The position numbers and the translations under genes were made by a program. Of a stretch of DNA of 47,967 bases, positions 7,400 to 14,049 are shown one piece after another (within the stretch, counting starts at the first letter, position 1; each line of letters opens with the position of its first letter). A model generated the notes under the pieces. The model was not told the DNA's origin. It saw only the letters and a list, made by a program, of their open reading frames with translations, and searched no databases. Source of the DNA: a virus. The stretch is from positions 1 to 47,967 of IMG/VR virus record IMGVR_UViG_3300005918_000033. One strand, given 5' to 3'.

Positions 7400-7453
7400 G
7401 CAAATCACAACCATGTATCCTTTTTCATACAGTGGTTTATTATTTTGAATTTC

Positions 7454-7559
7454 CTAACCCATTGATTTTATTCAATTTTTCAAAAGCTGGTTCAATATAA
7501 TAAACATTCAGGTCTTTGTCGAATTTTACCAATTTTCTAACCCATTGATTTTATTCAAT
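7454..7559. repeat. 23-bp perfect direct repeat
   Basis: Identical 23-base copies at 7454-7476 and 7537-7559 (beginning CTAACCCATTG), start to start 83 bp. They immediately precede an AT-rich tract and the early promoter. Confidence 0.75.
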
Positions 7560-7584
7560 AAATTAAAATTTTATTTTATTTAAG

Positions 7585-7613
7585 TGCTTGGCATATCCAT
7601 TGCATATTATACT
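7585..7613 (+). promoter_or_regulatory. Candidate early promoter
   Basis: A good -10 box TATACT (7608-7613) lies ahead of the whole plus-strand block. The -35 is weak: TGCTTG at 17-bp spacing, or TTGGCA at 14-bp spacing. The position, after a long AT-rich stretch and before a structured leader, supports a promoter more than the -35 match does. Confidence 0.4.
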
Positions 7614-7623
7614 GGTACGAAGG

Positions 7624-7760
7624 CGGATCGTATAATCCGACCAGTCGACCGTATTGAATACGGGAATCAGGTTCACGCCCGCGCAAATGCGCGTAATGAT
7701 CTTTTAAAAATAACGATAATCAGTTTTACGCAGAAAGGGCAAAGCCCTTAAAATATCGTT
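7624..7760 (+). promoter_or_regulatory. Structured 5' leader with successive hairpins
   Basis: Perfect stems: CGGAT/ATCCG (7624-7639), CCGTATT/AATACGG (7649-7663), GCGC/GCGC (7681-7692), and AAGGGC/GCCCTT (7735-7749), the last enclosed by AACGATA/TATCGTT (7712-7718 with 7754-7760). No U-tract follows, so these look like leader structures, not terminators. Confidence 0.45.
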
Positions 7761-7768
7761 CATAAAAA

Positions 7769-8397
7769 GCCCATATTTTTTATAATGAATCTGTTTTCAA
7801 AATTCAAAACAAGTTTTGAAGGGGGATTTATCATGGCAAAGCGTATAATTAGTTGGGATCTGTTCGGTTCAATCCTTGAAATGGGAAAATATATTGATTC
7901 AGACACACCAGCAACAAAACTTTGGAGTTTTGATCTGGCCGATATATATCCTGAATTTTTGAAGTTCAATAAAGTACAAAAATATCTGGTTGTTTACGGA
8001 GTTAAGCAGAATCTGGCAGATGCTGGCGCAATGGAAAAAACTGCCGATGCAAAAGTGATTTTGGCCAAGGCAAAGTGGGAATTGTTTCTGAAAGGTGAAA
8101 CCAGTGATAAGAGGGTCAATGCCACCGGAGCAGCTGAGAATAAAAAGGCTGTAAACAGTATGAAAGCTAAGGCTGAAGTTGTTTCCCTCGAAGGCCTTAT
8201 GGCCAAAAAGCTTCTGGACAGTGAAAACTTCACTGATGAAGATCAAGCGAAGCTTGATGAGTTTATCAGTATCCAAGCAAAGCATCTGGCCAGCGAAGCA
8301 GAAAAGAAAGTTGAAAACGATAAGTTTGAGGAAGCATCGAAAAAGAACAAAAAATAATCAATTAACTGAAAACAGGTTTATTATAAAGAATATGGGC
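7769..8397 (+). repeat. 31-nt inverted repeat enclosing the first early gene
   Basis: Arms 7769-7799 and 8367-8397 are complementary over 31 bases with three mismatches, and all three form G-U wobble pairs on the plus-strand RNA. They flank the 174-residue gene exactly, one in its 5' leader and one just after its stop. No target-site duplication is obvious. Confidence 0.65.
7833..8357 (+). CDS. Early protein, copy 1 of family A (paralogue at 18655-19092)
   Basis: 174 residues starting MAKRIISW. I choose the ATG at 7833, preceded by GGGGGA, over the in-frame ATG at 7785, which lies inside the inverted-repeat arm. The core (~residues 29-85) contains LWSFDLADI, YGVKQNLADAGA and KWELFLKGE. It matches the later 145-residue protein in LVFDFASL, YGLSQKLGDAAAG and VWEGLKSG, so these are paralogues. 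The C-terminal ~60 residues are Lys/Glu-rich and helical. It is the first gene of the early block and is enclosed by a 31-nt inverted repeat, suggesting special dosage or timing. Molecular function unknown. Confidence 0.75.
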   Translation: MAKRIISWDLFGSILEMGKYIDSDTPATKLWSFDLADIYPEFLKFNKVQKYLVVYGVKQNLADAGAMEKTADAKVILAKAKWELFLKGETSDKRVNATGAAENKKAVNSMKAKAEVVSLEGLMAKKLLDSENFTDEDQAKLDEFISIQAKHLASEAEKKVENDKFEEASKKNKK

Positions 8398-8425
8398 AAA
8401 AGCGGAGCTTTTGATGTATTCATTT

Positions 8426-8453
8426 AAGAAAGGTCAATATTTGACTTTTTGTC
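8426..8453 (+). repeat. Dispersed palindromic element, intergenic copy
   Basis: Core GTCAATATTTGAC at 8433-8445, with upstream AAGAAAG and downstream TTTTTGTCTT flanks shared with the other copies. It lies between two early genes, upstream of the ribosome binding site of the 77-residue protein. Confidence 0.7.
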
Positions 8454-8482
8454 TTAACCAAATAAATGAAGGAGACTTAAAA

Positions 8483-8716
8483 ATGTCAAGAATTCAAGAT
8501 GCTTTGAAGCAAGTAGATGACGCTAAAGAAATGCTGGCAATAGCAAATGACGAATTAATGTCAGTTGTTATATCTTGTCAAGATATGCCTTTGAAACAGG
8601 CAATGGCAGATGGAATTGTCAGATTTAATTTCGCTGTTCCAAGAGGGTTTAAACGAGATTTTACTGGTCTTCCAGACTTACATGATGCTGATGTAGAATA
8701 CGCTCATAAGAGGTAA
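8483..8716 (+). CDS. Hypothetical small early protein
   Basis: 77 residues from the ATG at 8483, chosen because GAAGGAGA lies 8-13 bases upstream; the longer frame would read through the palindromic element. The N-terminal half is helical (ALKQVDDAKEMLAIANDEL). The C-terminal half has RFNFAVPRGFKRDF. No recognised family. A terminator follows 10 bases after the stop. Confidence 0.65.
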   Translation: MSRIQDALKQVDDAKEMLAIANDELMSVVISCQDMPLKQAMADGIVRFNFAVPRGFKRDFTGLPDLHDADVEYAHKR

Positions 8717-8725
8717 AAAACAAAA

Positions 8726-8759
8726 AAGGCTGGTTCAGAAACATTGAACTGGCCTTTTT
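8726..8759 (+). terminator. Rho-independent terminator
   Basis: A 12-bp stem (8726-8737 with 8745-8756, two G-U pairs, 7-base loop) runs straight into five T residues. It closes the first two-gene early unit. Confidence 0.8.
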
Positions 8760-8826
8760 CTTCTGGAAGCAAGCTTCTAAACACTGAATAAGACTCAGTA
8801 AAAAGGCAAAGCCTCAGTAAATAATT

Positions 8827-9178
8827 AACATTTATAACATTTGTAACAATAGAACAATGTACAGTGAACCAATGAACAATGTAACAGTCCCTGGCTTGTA
8901 CCATTTTCACCCAATAAAGTTTGACCAGGTTCCTTAACAATAAATTCCTTTAAGCCTTTCTTCCCTTCTTTCTCTTAAAAAATAATAAATATAATAATAT
9001 ATATATATATATATAGTATATAATATAAATAAAAAACGAAAAAGAGCTTAAGTCAGAAGACTTACTCGAAGTAAGTTATAAAGGTCAATATTTAAATGGT
9101 AAAAACGGGACAAGCCAAGCAATGTTACATTGTTCATTGGTTTATTGTTCATTGTATATTTGTTAAAAATGTTACCGT
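8827..9178. repeat. Long inverted repeat flanking an AT tract; candidate origin
   Basis: Positions 8870-8886 and 9125-9141 form a perfect 17-bp inverted repeat. The similarity extends imperfectly over ~55 bases (arms roughly 8827-8886 and 9121-9178, with repeated AACAATG/CATTGTT units). Between them lies an almost pure A/T run with a (TA)n core, about 8978-9036. The 8760-9194 gap holds no gene. A repeat-flanked unwinding element is a plausible replication origin. Confidence 0.5.
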
Positions 9179-9194
9179 AGATTATAAATAATCA

Positions 9195-9223
9195 TTGACT
9201 TCTGGATTGAAACGTGATAAGAT
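9195..9223 (+). promoter_or_regulatory. Candidate promoter for the second early unit
   Basis: TTGACT (9195-9200) and TAAGAT (9218-9223) are 17 bp apart. An alternative -10, TATAAT, lies at 9228-9233 but with poorer spacing to TTGAAA (9207-9212). It sits just after the candidate origin and ahead of the long gene string. Confidence 0.45.
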
Positions 9224-9254
9224 GACTTATAATCCCAAAACCGGAGGTTTTAGA

Positions 9255-9506
9255 ATGAAAATAATTAGTCTTACAATACCAAGCTATAAAGCATTTATGT
9301 ATCGGCAAGTGTGGAAAATTACTGCTTGGCGAGATAGTTATGTCTGGAAAAGTCATCCAATAGGTTATATTGACGCAGAAGAATCTTATCAGTATTCAAC
9401 AGATAAATACCAGTTAACAAGCATTTCTACAAGTTTAACTGCAAACAAAGAATGTGTACTTGAACCGTACATAAGCCCGGCGGTGTCAGCGGATACCGAC
9501 CAATGA
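9255..9506 (+). CDS. Hypothetical early protein, 83 aa
   Basis: Start at 9255 because GGAGG lies ~8 bases upstream; the open frame extends back to 9195 but that part overlaps the promoter. The sequence is rich in aromatic residues (YKAFMYRQVWKITAW, DSYVWKSH) and beta-like. No family recognised. Its leader (TATAATCC, then GGAGG) is repeated before the next gene. Confidence 0.6.
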   Translation: MKIISLTIPSYKAFMYRQVWKITAWRDSYVWKSHPIGYIDAEESYQYSTDKYQLTSISTSLTANKECVLEPYISPAVSADTDQ

Positions 9507-9556
9507 AGCAAAACCATTAAATGACCTATAATCCAAAATAAAAAGGGAGGTTTAAA

Positions 9557-9715
9557 ATGAAAACTGAAGTAACAATTAGAATCAGGCCCGAAGGAACCAC
9601 AATCTGGTCAGATGGAGTGCCGCAAGTTGTCTTTCCAAAACAGATTGATATTGAAATAGATGGTGATTTGTGGTCACTGGATAGGCTTATAGAAGAGGCT
9701 GGAATAGAAAAATAA
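9557..9715 (+). CDS. Hypothetical protein, 52 aa
   Basis: A small ORF starting MKTEVTIRIRPEG after AGGGAGG. Beta strands TEVTIRI and QIDIEID surround WSDGVPQVVFP. The leader contains TATAAT at 9527-9532 and resembles the leader of the previous gene. Function unknown. Confidence 0.55.
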   Translation: MKTEVTIRIRPEGTTIWSDGVPQVVFPKQIDIEIDGDLWSLDRLIEEAGIEK

Positions 9716-9769
9716 GTTTCTCAACCACCGGCGAATTCTACTTAAACAAAACCAAAAAAGGAGAACATC

Positions 9770-9970
9770 ATGAGTGCAGGCTGCGGAAAAAAAATGCAAG
9801 AATATATCCCCAGAGGATACGGGTACAAAGAAATCACTGTAAAATGTGGCTCAACTTCTCCAAGTGGTTATCCGTGGCAGTGTGAGAAGTGTGAGAAGTT
9901 AAATGAGCACAGAGACTGGCACAGAGAAGCTGCTGAAAACGGTGAGTGTTGGGGAGAAGATGATTATTAA
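9770..9970 (+). CDS. Cys-rich putative zinc-ribbon miniprotein
   Basis: 66 residues with C5, then C28 in VKCGS, then WQCEKCEK and a terminal ECW. The CGK...CGS...CEKC pattern suggests a small zinc-binding module. A GGAGAA site precedes the start. Several other Cys-pair miniproteins follow in this block. Confidence 0.65.
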   Translation: MSAGCGKKMQEYIPRGYGYKEITVKCGSTSPSGYPWQCEKCEKLNEHRDWHREAAENGECWGEDDY

Positions 9971-9986
9971 AAAGGGAGGTTTAAAA

Positions 9987-10145
9987 ATGAAAGATAAAAA
10001 ATTTCTTGTTACCTTTATTACAGGTCAGTGCGAAATTGTTTATGCGGATAGTAGTCAATCTGCTTCAATTTTAGCCCAAGCTAAACAGATTAAAAAAGAT
10101 AATAGTTATAAAATTTCTAAAGTTATGCAAATAAAGAGGTATTAA
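9987..10145 (+). CDS. Hypothetical protein, 52 aa
   Basis: ATG at 9987 follows GGGAGG. The sequence begins MKDKKFLVTFITGQCEIVYA, beta-rich, and ends in a basic helix (ILAQAKQIKKD...KVMQIKRY). No motif recognised. Confidence 0.6.
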   Translation: MKDKKFLVTFITGQCEIVYADSSQSASILAQAKQIKKDNSYKISKVMQIKRY

Positions 10146-10146
10146 A

Positions 10147-10281
10147 ATGAGCGCAGGAAAGATCAGGCTTTACATATTTTTAATCTACTTCGGCTTTGGG
10201 TTTTGTCTCATATACCCACTTTTAAAGTTTTTACAGGAAAGTTTTACTTTAAACTTTAAAAAGGAGGTGACTATCATGTAA
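10147..10281 (+). CDS. Single-span membrane miniprotein
   Basis: 44 residues. Residues ~8-28 are strongly hydrophobic (LYIFLIYFGFGFCLIYPLL), a likely transmembrane helix after a short basic N-terminus. The start overlaps the end region of the previous gene closely. Function unknown. Confidence 0.5.
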   Translation: MSAGKIRLYIFLIYFGFGFCLIYPLLKFLQESFTLNFKKEVTIM

Positions 10282-10282
10282 T

Positions 10283-10338
10283 CAGGCTTAACCGCCGAAT
10301 CCTGTTATCAAGTGATAGCAGGCTTGGGCAGTTAAACT
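10283..10338 (+). ncRNA. Intergenic RNA hairpin
   Basis: An inner 10-base arm pair (CCTGTTATCA / TGATAGCAGG) sits within an outer pair (GCTTAACCGCC / GGCAGTTAAAC, nine of eleven paired). No U-tract follows. Possible mRNA stability or processing element. Confidence 0.3.
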
Positions 10339-10359
10339 TCAAAGAAAGGAGATTTGAAA

Positions 10360-10572
10360 ATGCCAAAATTCACACCAAAACCTTTAATCAAAAAACCTTT
10401 AACTAAAATACCTAAATCTAAAGATAGATGCATTTGTGTTCTTGTTAATGAAGAAGTACACAAAAAACTAAGTATGTATGCAGCTATACATAACTTACCA
10501 ATTAGAAATATTGCAGAAGAAGCAATTTTTGAGTTTATTTATAAATACGAACCTGAAAGAAGGGAGAACTAA
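10360..10572 (+). CDS. Ribbon-helix-helix-like DNA-binding protein
   Basis: 70 residues. Start ATG at 10360 after AAAGGAG (an in-frame TTG lies 6 bases earlier). The N-terminal 24 residues are Lys/Pro-rich. Residues ~25-62 fit a ribbon-helix-helix: strand CICVLVNEEVH, helix KKLSMYAAIHN, helix RNIAEEAIFEFI. Such proteins act as dimeric repressors or plasmid/phage copy-control factors. It precedes the 167-residue family B gene by 3 bases. Confidence 0.6.
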   Translation: MPKFTPKPLIKKPLTKIPKSKDRCICVLVNEEVHKKLSMYAAIHNLPIRNIAEEAIFEFIYKYEPERREN

Positions 10573-10575
10573 AAA

Positions 10576-11079
10576 ATGGATGTAATAGAAGAAGCAATTA
10601 TGCAAATTTTCAGCGACAAAGAAGAAGTAATACTAATCCCTTGCAAAGATGTAAAGCACCGAAATGTCTTAAGAACCACAGCCTTCCGACTGCGAAATAA
10701 GATGGAAAAGCAAGCAGGATTAGAAAAAATGAGAGATATTGGTCTGTCCACTGAAGATATAAATGGACAGTATTACTTAAAGCTTTATCTAAAAAAATCT
10801 TTACCAATTTTTGCTGTTAGAGATGGTATCTTGGTAGAGATTAAAAAGGATACTGAAACCTTTTCCAAAGAAGCCAACAGAATTCTTCAGCTTTTAATTA
10901 AGGATAAAAAATCCACAGATGAAATAATTGAAATTTTAAAAGGTTTCAACATGACAGAAGATCAAATCCTGGAACAGTTGAAAGTCTTTGCTCCGGAAAG
11001 TTTAGAGGAAATGCTGTTTCCCCAAGATATGGAGAAAAGGAAGAAGTTGGACAAAGAAGGTAAACCTTTAAAGGAGTAA
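10576..11079 (+). CDS. Early protein, copy 1 of family B (paralogue at 17958-18365)
   Basis: 167 residues. It shares layout with the later 135-residue protein: an N-terminal strand-helix part, then LPIFAVRDG (cf. TPFVAFLKD), then a C-terminal two-helix part, LLIKDKKSTDEIIEILKGF (cf. MLKDEKPREEIEDALNGL), ending in EQLKVF / EIKEFF. The C-terminal helices could be a small DNA- or protein-binding domain. It lies just after an RHH gene. Function unknown. Confidence 0.7.
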   Translation: MDVIEEAIMQIFSDKEEVILIPCKDVKHRNVLRTTAFRLRNKMEKQAGLEKMRDIGLSTEDINGQYYLKLYLKKSLPIFAVRDGILVEIKKDTETFSKEANRILQLLIKDKKSTDEIIEILKGFNMTEDQILEQLKVFAPESLEEMLFPQDMEKRKKLDKEGKPLKE

Positions 11080-11081
11080 AA

Positions 11082-11324
11082 ATGAAATCAAAAATAGAAG
11101 TCACCGAAAAAGAAGTAAAGGCCGCAATCAGGGTAATACTTGCAGATAAGGGAAGCTATTTAACAAGCTTAAACTACGCTGTAAATTACTGCCGACACGC
11201 TCTTCTTATGACTGGTTCTGATCTTTCTGTTCAGGTTTTGTACATTCTGAACAACATCTCCCACTGGACTCGTCCTGGGAGCAAGGAAGTAAGGAAAGTC
11301 TTAAAAGACTTTACCAAAAATTAA
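11082..11324 (+). CDS. Hypothetical helical protein, 80 aa
   Basis: Starts 3 bases after the family B gene with AAAGGAG upstream. Mostly helical (VTEKEVKAAIRVILAD, LNYAVNYCRHALLM, LSVQVLYILNNI), with a basic C-terminus. No motif recognised; coupled expression with the upstream gene is likely. Confidence 0.65.
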   Translation: MKSKIEVTEKEVKAAIRVILADKGSYLTSLNYAVNYCRHALLMTGSDLSVQVLYILNNISHWTRPGSKEVRKVLKDFTKN

Positions 11325-11341
11325 TCAAAAGGAGAGCTAAA

Positions 11342-11464
11342 ATGAAAATTTATGGTTTATCAAAGCAGCAAAAAGAAAAAAGGTTAAACTATCTGCAGAA
11401 AACAAACTCCACATCCAGATGGATTAAATATTTAAAGTACCATTTACGAAAATCAACCAAGTAA
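11342..11464 (+). CDS. Basic miniprotein, 40 aa
   Basis: Lys/Arg-rich chain (MKIYGLSKQQKEKRLNYL...WIKYLKYHLRKSTK) after AGGAG. The charge suggests nucleic-acid binding. The palindromic element begins right after its stop. Confidence 0.5.
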   Translation: MKIYGLSKQQKEKRLNYLQKTNSTSRWIKYLKYHLRKSTK

Positions 11465-11488
11465 AAAGGTCAAAAATTGACCTTTCTG
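11460..11488 (-). repeat. Dispersed palindromic element, intergenic copy, reverse orientation
   Basis: The core at 11469-11481 reads GTCAATTTTTGAC on the minus strand, with the shared CAGAAAG upstream and CTTTTTACTT downstream flanks. It lies between two plus-strand genes. Confidence 0.7.
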
Positions 11489-11517
11489 AATGGGCAACGC
11501 CCAAAAGGAGATTTAAA

Positions 11518-11709
11518 ATGAAAGAATGTAATGCTTGTGCAAATGATAAATGTCATCCTGGCAAGGAAATGGTTATGTCAGATTTAGATTGCTCCCAACA
11601 TACTCCAATTGATAGATCATGGAAGTTAAGATACGTAATTTCAAAGATCAGCATCTCTGCTGCCGGCGCCATGTCTGACACATTAAAATGGTTTCTGAAA
11701 TGGAGTTAA
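11518..11709 (+). CDS. Cys-rich miniprotein, 63 aa
   Basis: The N-terminal 27 residues hold four Cys (CNAC, KCH, DC), suggesting a metal site. A basic central segment and an amphipathic C-terminus (AAGAMSDTLKWFLKWS) follow. GGAG lies upstream. Function unknown. Confidence 0.6.
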   Translation: MKECNACANDKCHPGKEMVMSDLDCSQHTPIDRSWKLRYVISKISISAAGAMSDTLKWFLKWS

Positions 11710-11733
11710 AACTTATTTTAAAGGAGATTTAAA

Positions 11734-12087
11734 ATGACAAAAGCAAAAGACAGATTAGCCGTTGAAGAGTGTTTAATTCTGTGGAAGTATCTTGCTCAAT
11801 CTGGATCAACAGATAAAAAAGGTGCTATACGGAAGTTACATGAGCAGAAGAGACTTAGTAGAGAGTACTATTTCAATAACTGCCCATTCTGTGAGCAGTT
11901 TAATTGTGGAAAATGTCCCTGGCGAACAGTTCCCAATCATATTGGTGGTTGTACTGTATGTATGCACGACGGTAGTCACTATAGATTGTGGACAGCAATA
12001 ATATGGATAGATAACAGAAGAGCTCAACAAAGGGCAGCCTCGGCAGTTTATAAATTCCTTAAGCAAATAAAAATAGAGGAGATCTGA
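11734..12087 (+). CDS. Zinc-binding protein of unknown function, 117 aa
   Basis: Residues ~50-75 carry CPFC, C, CPW, then CTVC, a dense set of Cys pairs likely to bind zinc. Flanks are helical (EECLILWKYLAQSG before, RAQQRAASAVYKFLKQIK after). The CPW and later Cys spacing resembles the 85-residue protein at 12250-12507. Possibly a host-takeover factor; no family assigned. Confidence 0.65.
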   Translation: MTKAKDRLAVEECLILWKYLAQSGSTDKKGAIRKLHEQKRLSREYYFNNCPFCEQFNCGKCPWRTVPNHIGGCTVCMHDGSHYRLWTAIIWIDNRRAQQRAASAVYKFLKQIKIEEI

Positions 12088-12089
12088 AA

Positions 12090-12236
12090 ATGACATTCAG
12101 AGAATGGTCGCAGACTAAACCTCCACAAGTCCGGCAAGAAAATTTTCTAACATCACTTAGCTCAGAAATCGGAGACTGGGGAGTAGTGGTGTTTTTAACT
12201 TGGCTGATTTGTTTTGTAGGAATTAATGTAAAGTAA
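12090..12236 (+). CDS. Single-span membrane miniprotein, 48 aa
   Basis: Starts 3 bases after the previous gene with GAGGAG upstream. Soluble N-terminal ~28 residues, then a hydrophobic C-terminal helix (GVVVFLTWLICFVGI), so probably tail-anchored. Confidence 0.5.
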   Translation: MTFREWSQTKPPQVRQENFLTSLSSEIGDWGVVVFLTWLICFVGINVK

Positions 12237-12249
12237 AGGAGATTTAAAA

Positions 12250-12507
12250 ATGCCAACTGAAAAAGAACACGTAGAAAAGCTGTTTTTACTGCTAAATAGA
12301 CCAAGTCCTTGCAGTGGTTGTCCTTGGAGTAGTACTGTAATAAATGACGACTATTGCGATGTATGCAGAGCTTTTATTGGTTTACCTCCATACCGTTACA
12401 CTTCTAAAAACATAGGAGTATACAAATGCCCTTGTAATCTTCTTAGTACAAAGGAATCTATCAAAAGAACTTGGCTTGCCCTGGAAGAGAAAGGTTATTT
12501 AGACTAA
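12250..12507 (+). CDS. Cys-rich protein, 85 aa, related to 11734-12087
   Basis: Six Cys in CSGCPW, YCDVC and KCPC suggest one or two zinc sites. The C-terminus is helical (TKESIKRTWLALEEKG). CPW and the second Cys pair echo the neighbouring 117-residue protein. AAGGAG lies upstream. Function unknown. Confidence 0.65.
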   Translation: MPTEKEHVEKLFLLLNRPSPCSGCPWSSTVINDDYCDVCRAFIGLPPYRYTSKNIGVYKCPCNLLSTKESIKRTWLALEEKGYLD

Positions 12508-12535
12508 AGAAGCTTTGCTTCGAAAGGAAAAGAAA

Positions 12536-13231
12536 ATGAGCCAAAAATTTGAAGGAATTACACTAAACGGAGAGTCTTTGACAAGAGACTTGGCAGATGA
12601 ATTTGATTCAGAAAAAACAGCTGAAATCGAAGAAGTCCGTCAGGAACATATCAACCTTCCACTTAGTGGCAATCACAAAACCTATAAAAACCCACCAAAG
12701 AAAGGCCCTCGAGTCTCAAAGCGAGCTCGGCATCTAACAGATAACGAAATTAGAAAGGAGTACGGAATTATGGAAAGACCTTTTTCTTCAGTAATAGAAA
12801 ATATCATCTGGGTGATTTTAAACAGCGAAAATCGAATCTCACCCAAGGAAATTGCCAAATCCATCAACTGGACAGGATCCAATCAAGTTTTATCCACAAC
12901 AATTTCTGTTGTTTACAAGGCCTTAAATCTGACACGCATAAAACACTATAGAACACCAATCATTCTGCGCAAAAAATCCGGAAACTCCTTTCTTTATTCA
13001 AGTACTTGTGAACCTAAAGATAAACAAAACACAGCTTATCTTAACAAACTTGTTAAGCAAGTTCGTATTTATCAGAAAGGTTTACGTGAGTTTTCTAAGC
13101 CTTCTATACATGACTCGAAGCCTTTTGTACCTGTACCAACAGAAAAAACCATTCAAGCTGCTGTCGAAAAACAACTTAATACAAAAGTTGAAATTTCAGG
13201 CTCAATTGAAATTACTGTTACAATTAAGTAA
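12536..13231 (+). CDS. Putative winged-helix DNA-binding protein
   Basis: 231 residues from the ATG at 12536 (AAAGGA upstream). The N-terminal ~65 residues are acidic and linker-like. Residues ~82-150 look like a winged helix: VIENIIWVILNSENRISPKEIAKS, then NWTGSNQVLSTTISVVYKAL, then a basic wing. The C-terminal ~45 residues are beta-like (VEISGSIEITVTI). A replication or transcription role is plausible from this position in the early block. Confidence 0.55.
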   Translation: MSQKFEGITLNGESLTRDLADEFDSEKTAEIEEVRQEHINLPLSGNHKTYKNPPKKGPRVSKRARHLTDNEIRKEYGIMERPFSSVIENIIWVILNSENRISPKEIAKSINWTGSNQVLSTTISVVYKALNLTRIKHYRTPIILRKKSGNSFLYSSTCEPKDKQNTAYLNKLVKQVRIYQKGLREFSKPSIHDSKPFVPVPTEKTIQAAVEKQLNTKVEISGSIEITVTIK

Positions 13232-13241
13232 GGAGTAAAAC

Positions 13242-13415
13242 ATGATAAAACATATATCAAAACGAAAAAGGTATACTACAGTTTGTTGTAGCTGGTGTGG
13301 TGATAAAACTACAAATAATGCTACTTATGAATGTGATAGATGTTGGGAATTACGTAATAGAATAGAAAGTAATGTAGAATTAACTAAACGAATGCTTCAA
13401 CAACTGGAGAAATAA
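13242..13415 (+). CDS. Zinc-ribbon miniprotein, 57 aa
   Basis: CCSWC and CDRC, 14 residues apart, form a treble-clef-like zinc site, followed by a helix (ELRNRIESNVELTKRMLQQL). AAGGAG lies upstream. Unknown role. Confidence 0.6.
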   Translation: MIKHISKRKRYTTVCCSWCGDKTTNNATYECDRCWELRNRIESNVELTKRMLQQLEK

Positions 13416-13416
13416 A

Positions 13417-13602
13417 ATGAACAGAATTAAGAAAATCCTCATGACTCGAGATAAGCTATCTGCTGAAGCTGCGGATAAGTTAATTGCAGATGCTATGAAA
13501 GCTTTTGAGTTATCTTTAGTCTTAAACCGACCTCAAGATTTAGATGAAATCTGTTATGACTGGTTTGGATTAGAGTTAAAATGTTTAAAAGATTTACTTT
13601 AG
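13417..13602 (+). CDS. Hypothetical helical protein, 61 aa
   Basis: Starts 1 base after the previous stop, so it is translationally linked. Helical: KILMTRDKLSAEAADKLIADAMKAF, then acidic NRPQDLDEICYDWFGLELK. No motif recognised. Confidence 0.6.
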   Translation: MNRIKKILMTRDKLSAEAADKLIADAMKAFELSLVLNRPQDLDEICYDWFGLELKCLKDLL

Positions 13603-13615
13603 AAGGAAACTAAAA

Positions 13616-13861
13616 ATGAAAAGGCAATTTGAATTAAGGAATGGAATTATTGTAGAAGAAAAGCCCGGCAAAGGTGCTGTCAAGGCCAAAGGCTTTATTG
13701 ATGATTATACTATACTTAAAGGTATAGAAACTGAATCATTGTATAAAGTAGGTATTTGGTTATGCTTAGGATTACCTTGGAGAGATAATCAGAATTTTCC
13801 AATAGGTGATAGTCATGGAACTGACTTTGACATTATTAAAGAAATTAAAAAAGGAAACTAA
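13616..13861 (+). CDS. Hypothetical protein, 81 aa
   Basis: Beta-like N-terminus (FELRNGIIVEEKPG), a central VGIWLCLGLPWRDN, and an acidic/basic C-terminus. AAGGAA lies upstream. No family recognised. Confidence 0.55.
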   Translation: MKRQFELRNGIIVEEKPGKGAVKAKGFIDDYTILKGIETESLYKVGIWLCLGLPWRDNQNFPIGDSHGTDFDIIKEIKKGN

Positions 13862-13863
13862 AA

Positions 13864-14049
13864 ATGAACACAAAGAAAGTTCTACGCAAAATCTGCAAGA
13901 ACTGTGGTAAGCCCAGAGTCCAACATTACATGGGTTTAGTATCTTATTCTTACAACTTATGCCCTGGGCCTGATAGTAGAATTGGATTCGGAGATTACTA
14001 TAACAGCCCCGGAACTACCTTTAAAGAGGAGGAGAAAGATGAAAGCTAA
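13864..14049 (+). CDS. Cys-containing miniprotein, 61 aa
   Basis: CKNC near the N-terminus and a single later Cys in NLCPGPD suggest a partial zinc-ribbon. It overlaps the next gene by 11 bases, supporting coupling. Confidence 0.55.
   Translation: MNTKKVLRKICKNCGKPRVQHYMGLVSYSYNLCPGPDSRIGFGDYYNSPGTTFKEEEKDES

Larger units (their letters stand above)
6625..7832. other. Main intergenic control region between divergent gene blocks
   Basis: A 1.2 kb stretch with no convincing gene, separating the minus-strand structural block from the plus-strand early block. Contents in order: a minus-strand promoter with paired repeats; a short GC-richer stretch (6750-6880); a dense array of TGAAT/ATTCA palindromes (6960-7170); an 18-nt inverted repeat (7334-7399); a 23-bp direct repeat (7454-7476 and 7537-7559); an AT-rich tract; a plus-strand promoter near 7608; and a leader with successive hairpins. 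Origin function and early/late control are both plausible. Confidence 0.6.

Noticed and set aside
7334-7559. CRISPR array
   Set aside because: Only two copies of the 23-bp repeat, with an 83-bp interval, and no cas genes; the Cas4-like nuclease belongs to a recombination set.
7785-7832. N-terminal extension of the first early gene from the ATG at 7785
   Set aside because: It lies in the inverted-repeat arm, lacks a ribosome site, and a better start with GGGGGA is at 7833.
7899-8285. Minus-strand frame antisense to the first early gene
   Set aside because: No ribosome binding site, and the sense protein has a paralogue at 18655, which supports the plus strand.
7769-8397. Insertion sequence with terminal inverted repeats
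   Set aside because: The enclosed gene has no transposase motif, the ends show no target-site duplication, and mismatches are all G-U compatible, which favours RNA structure.
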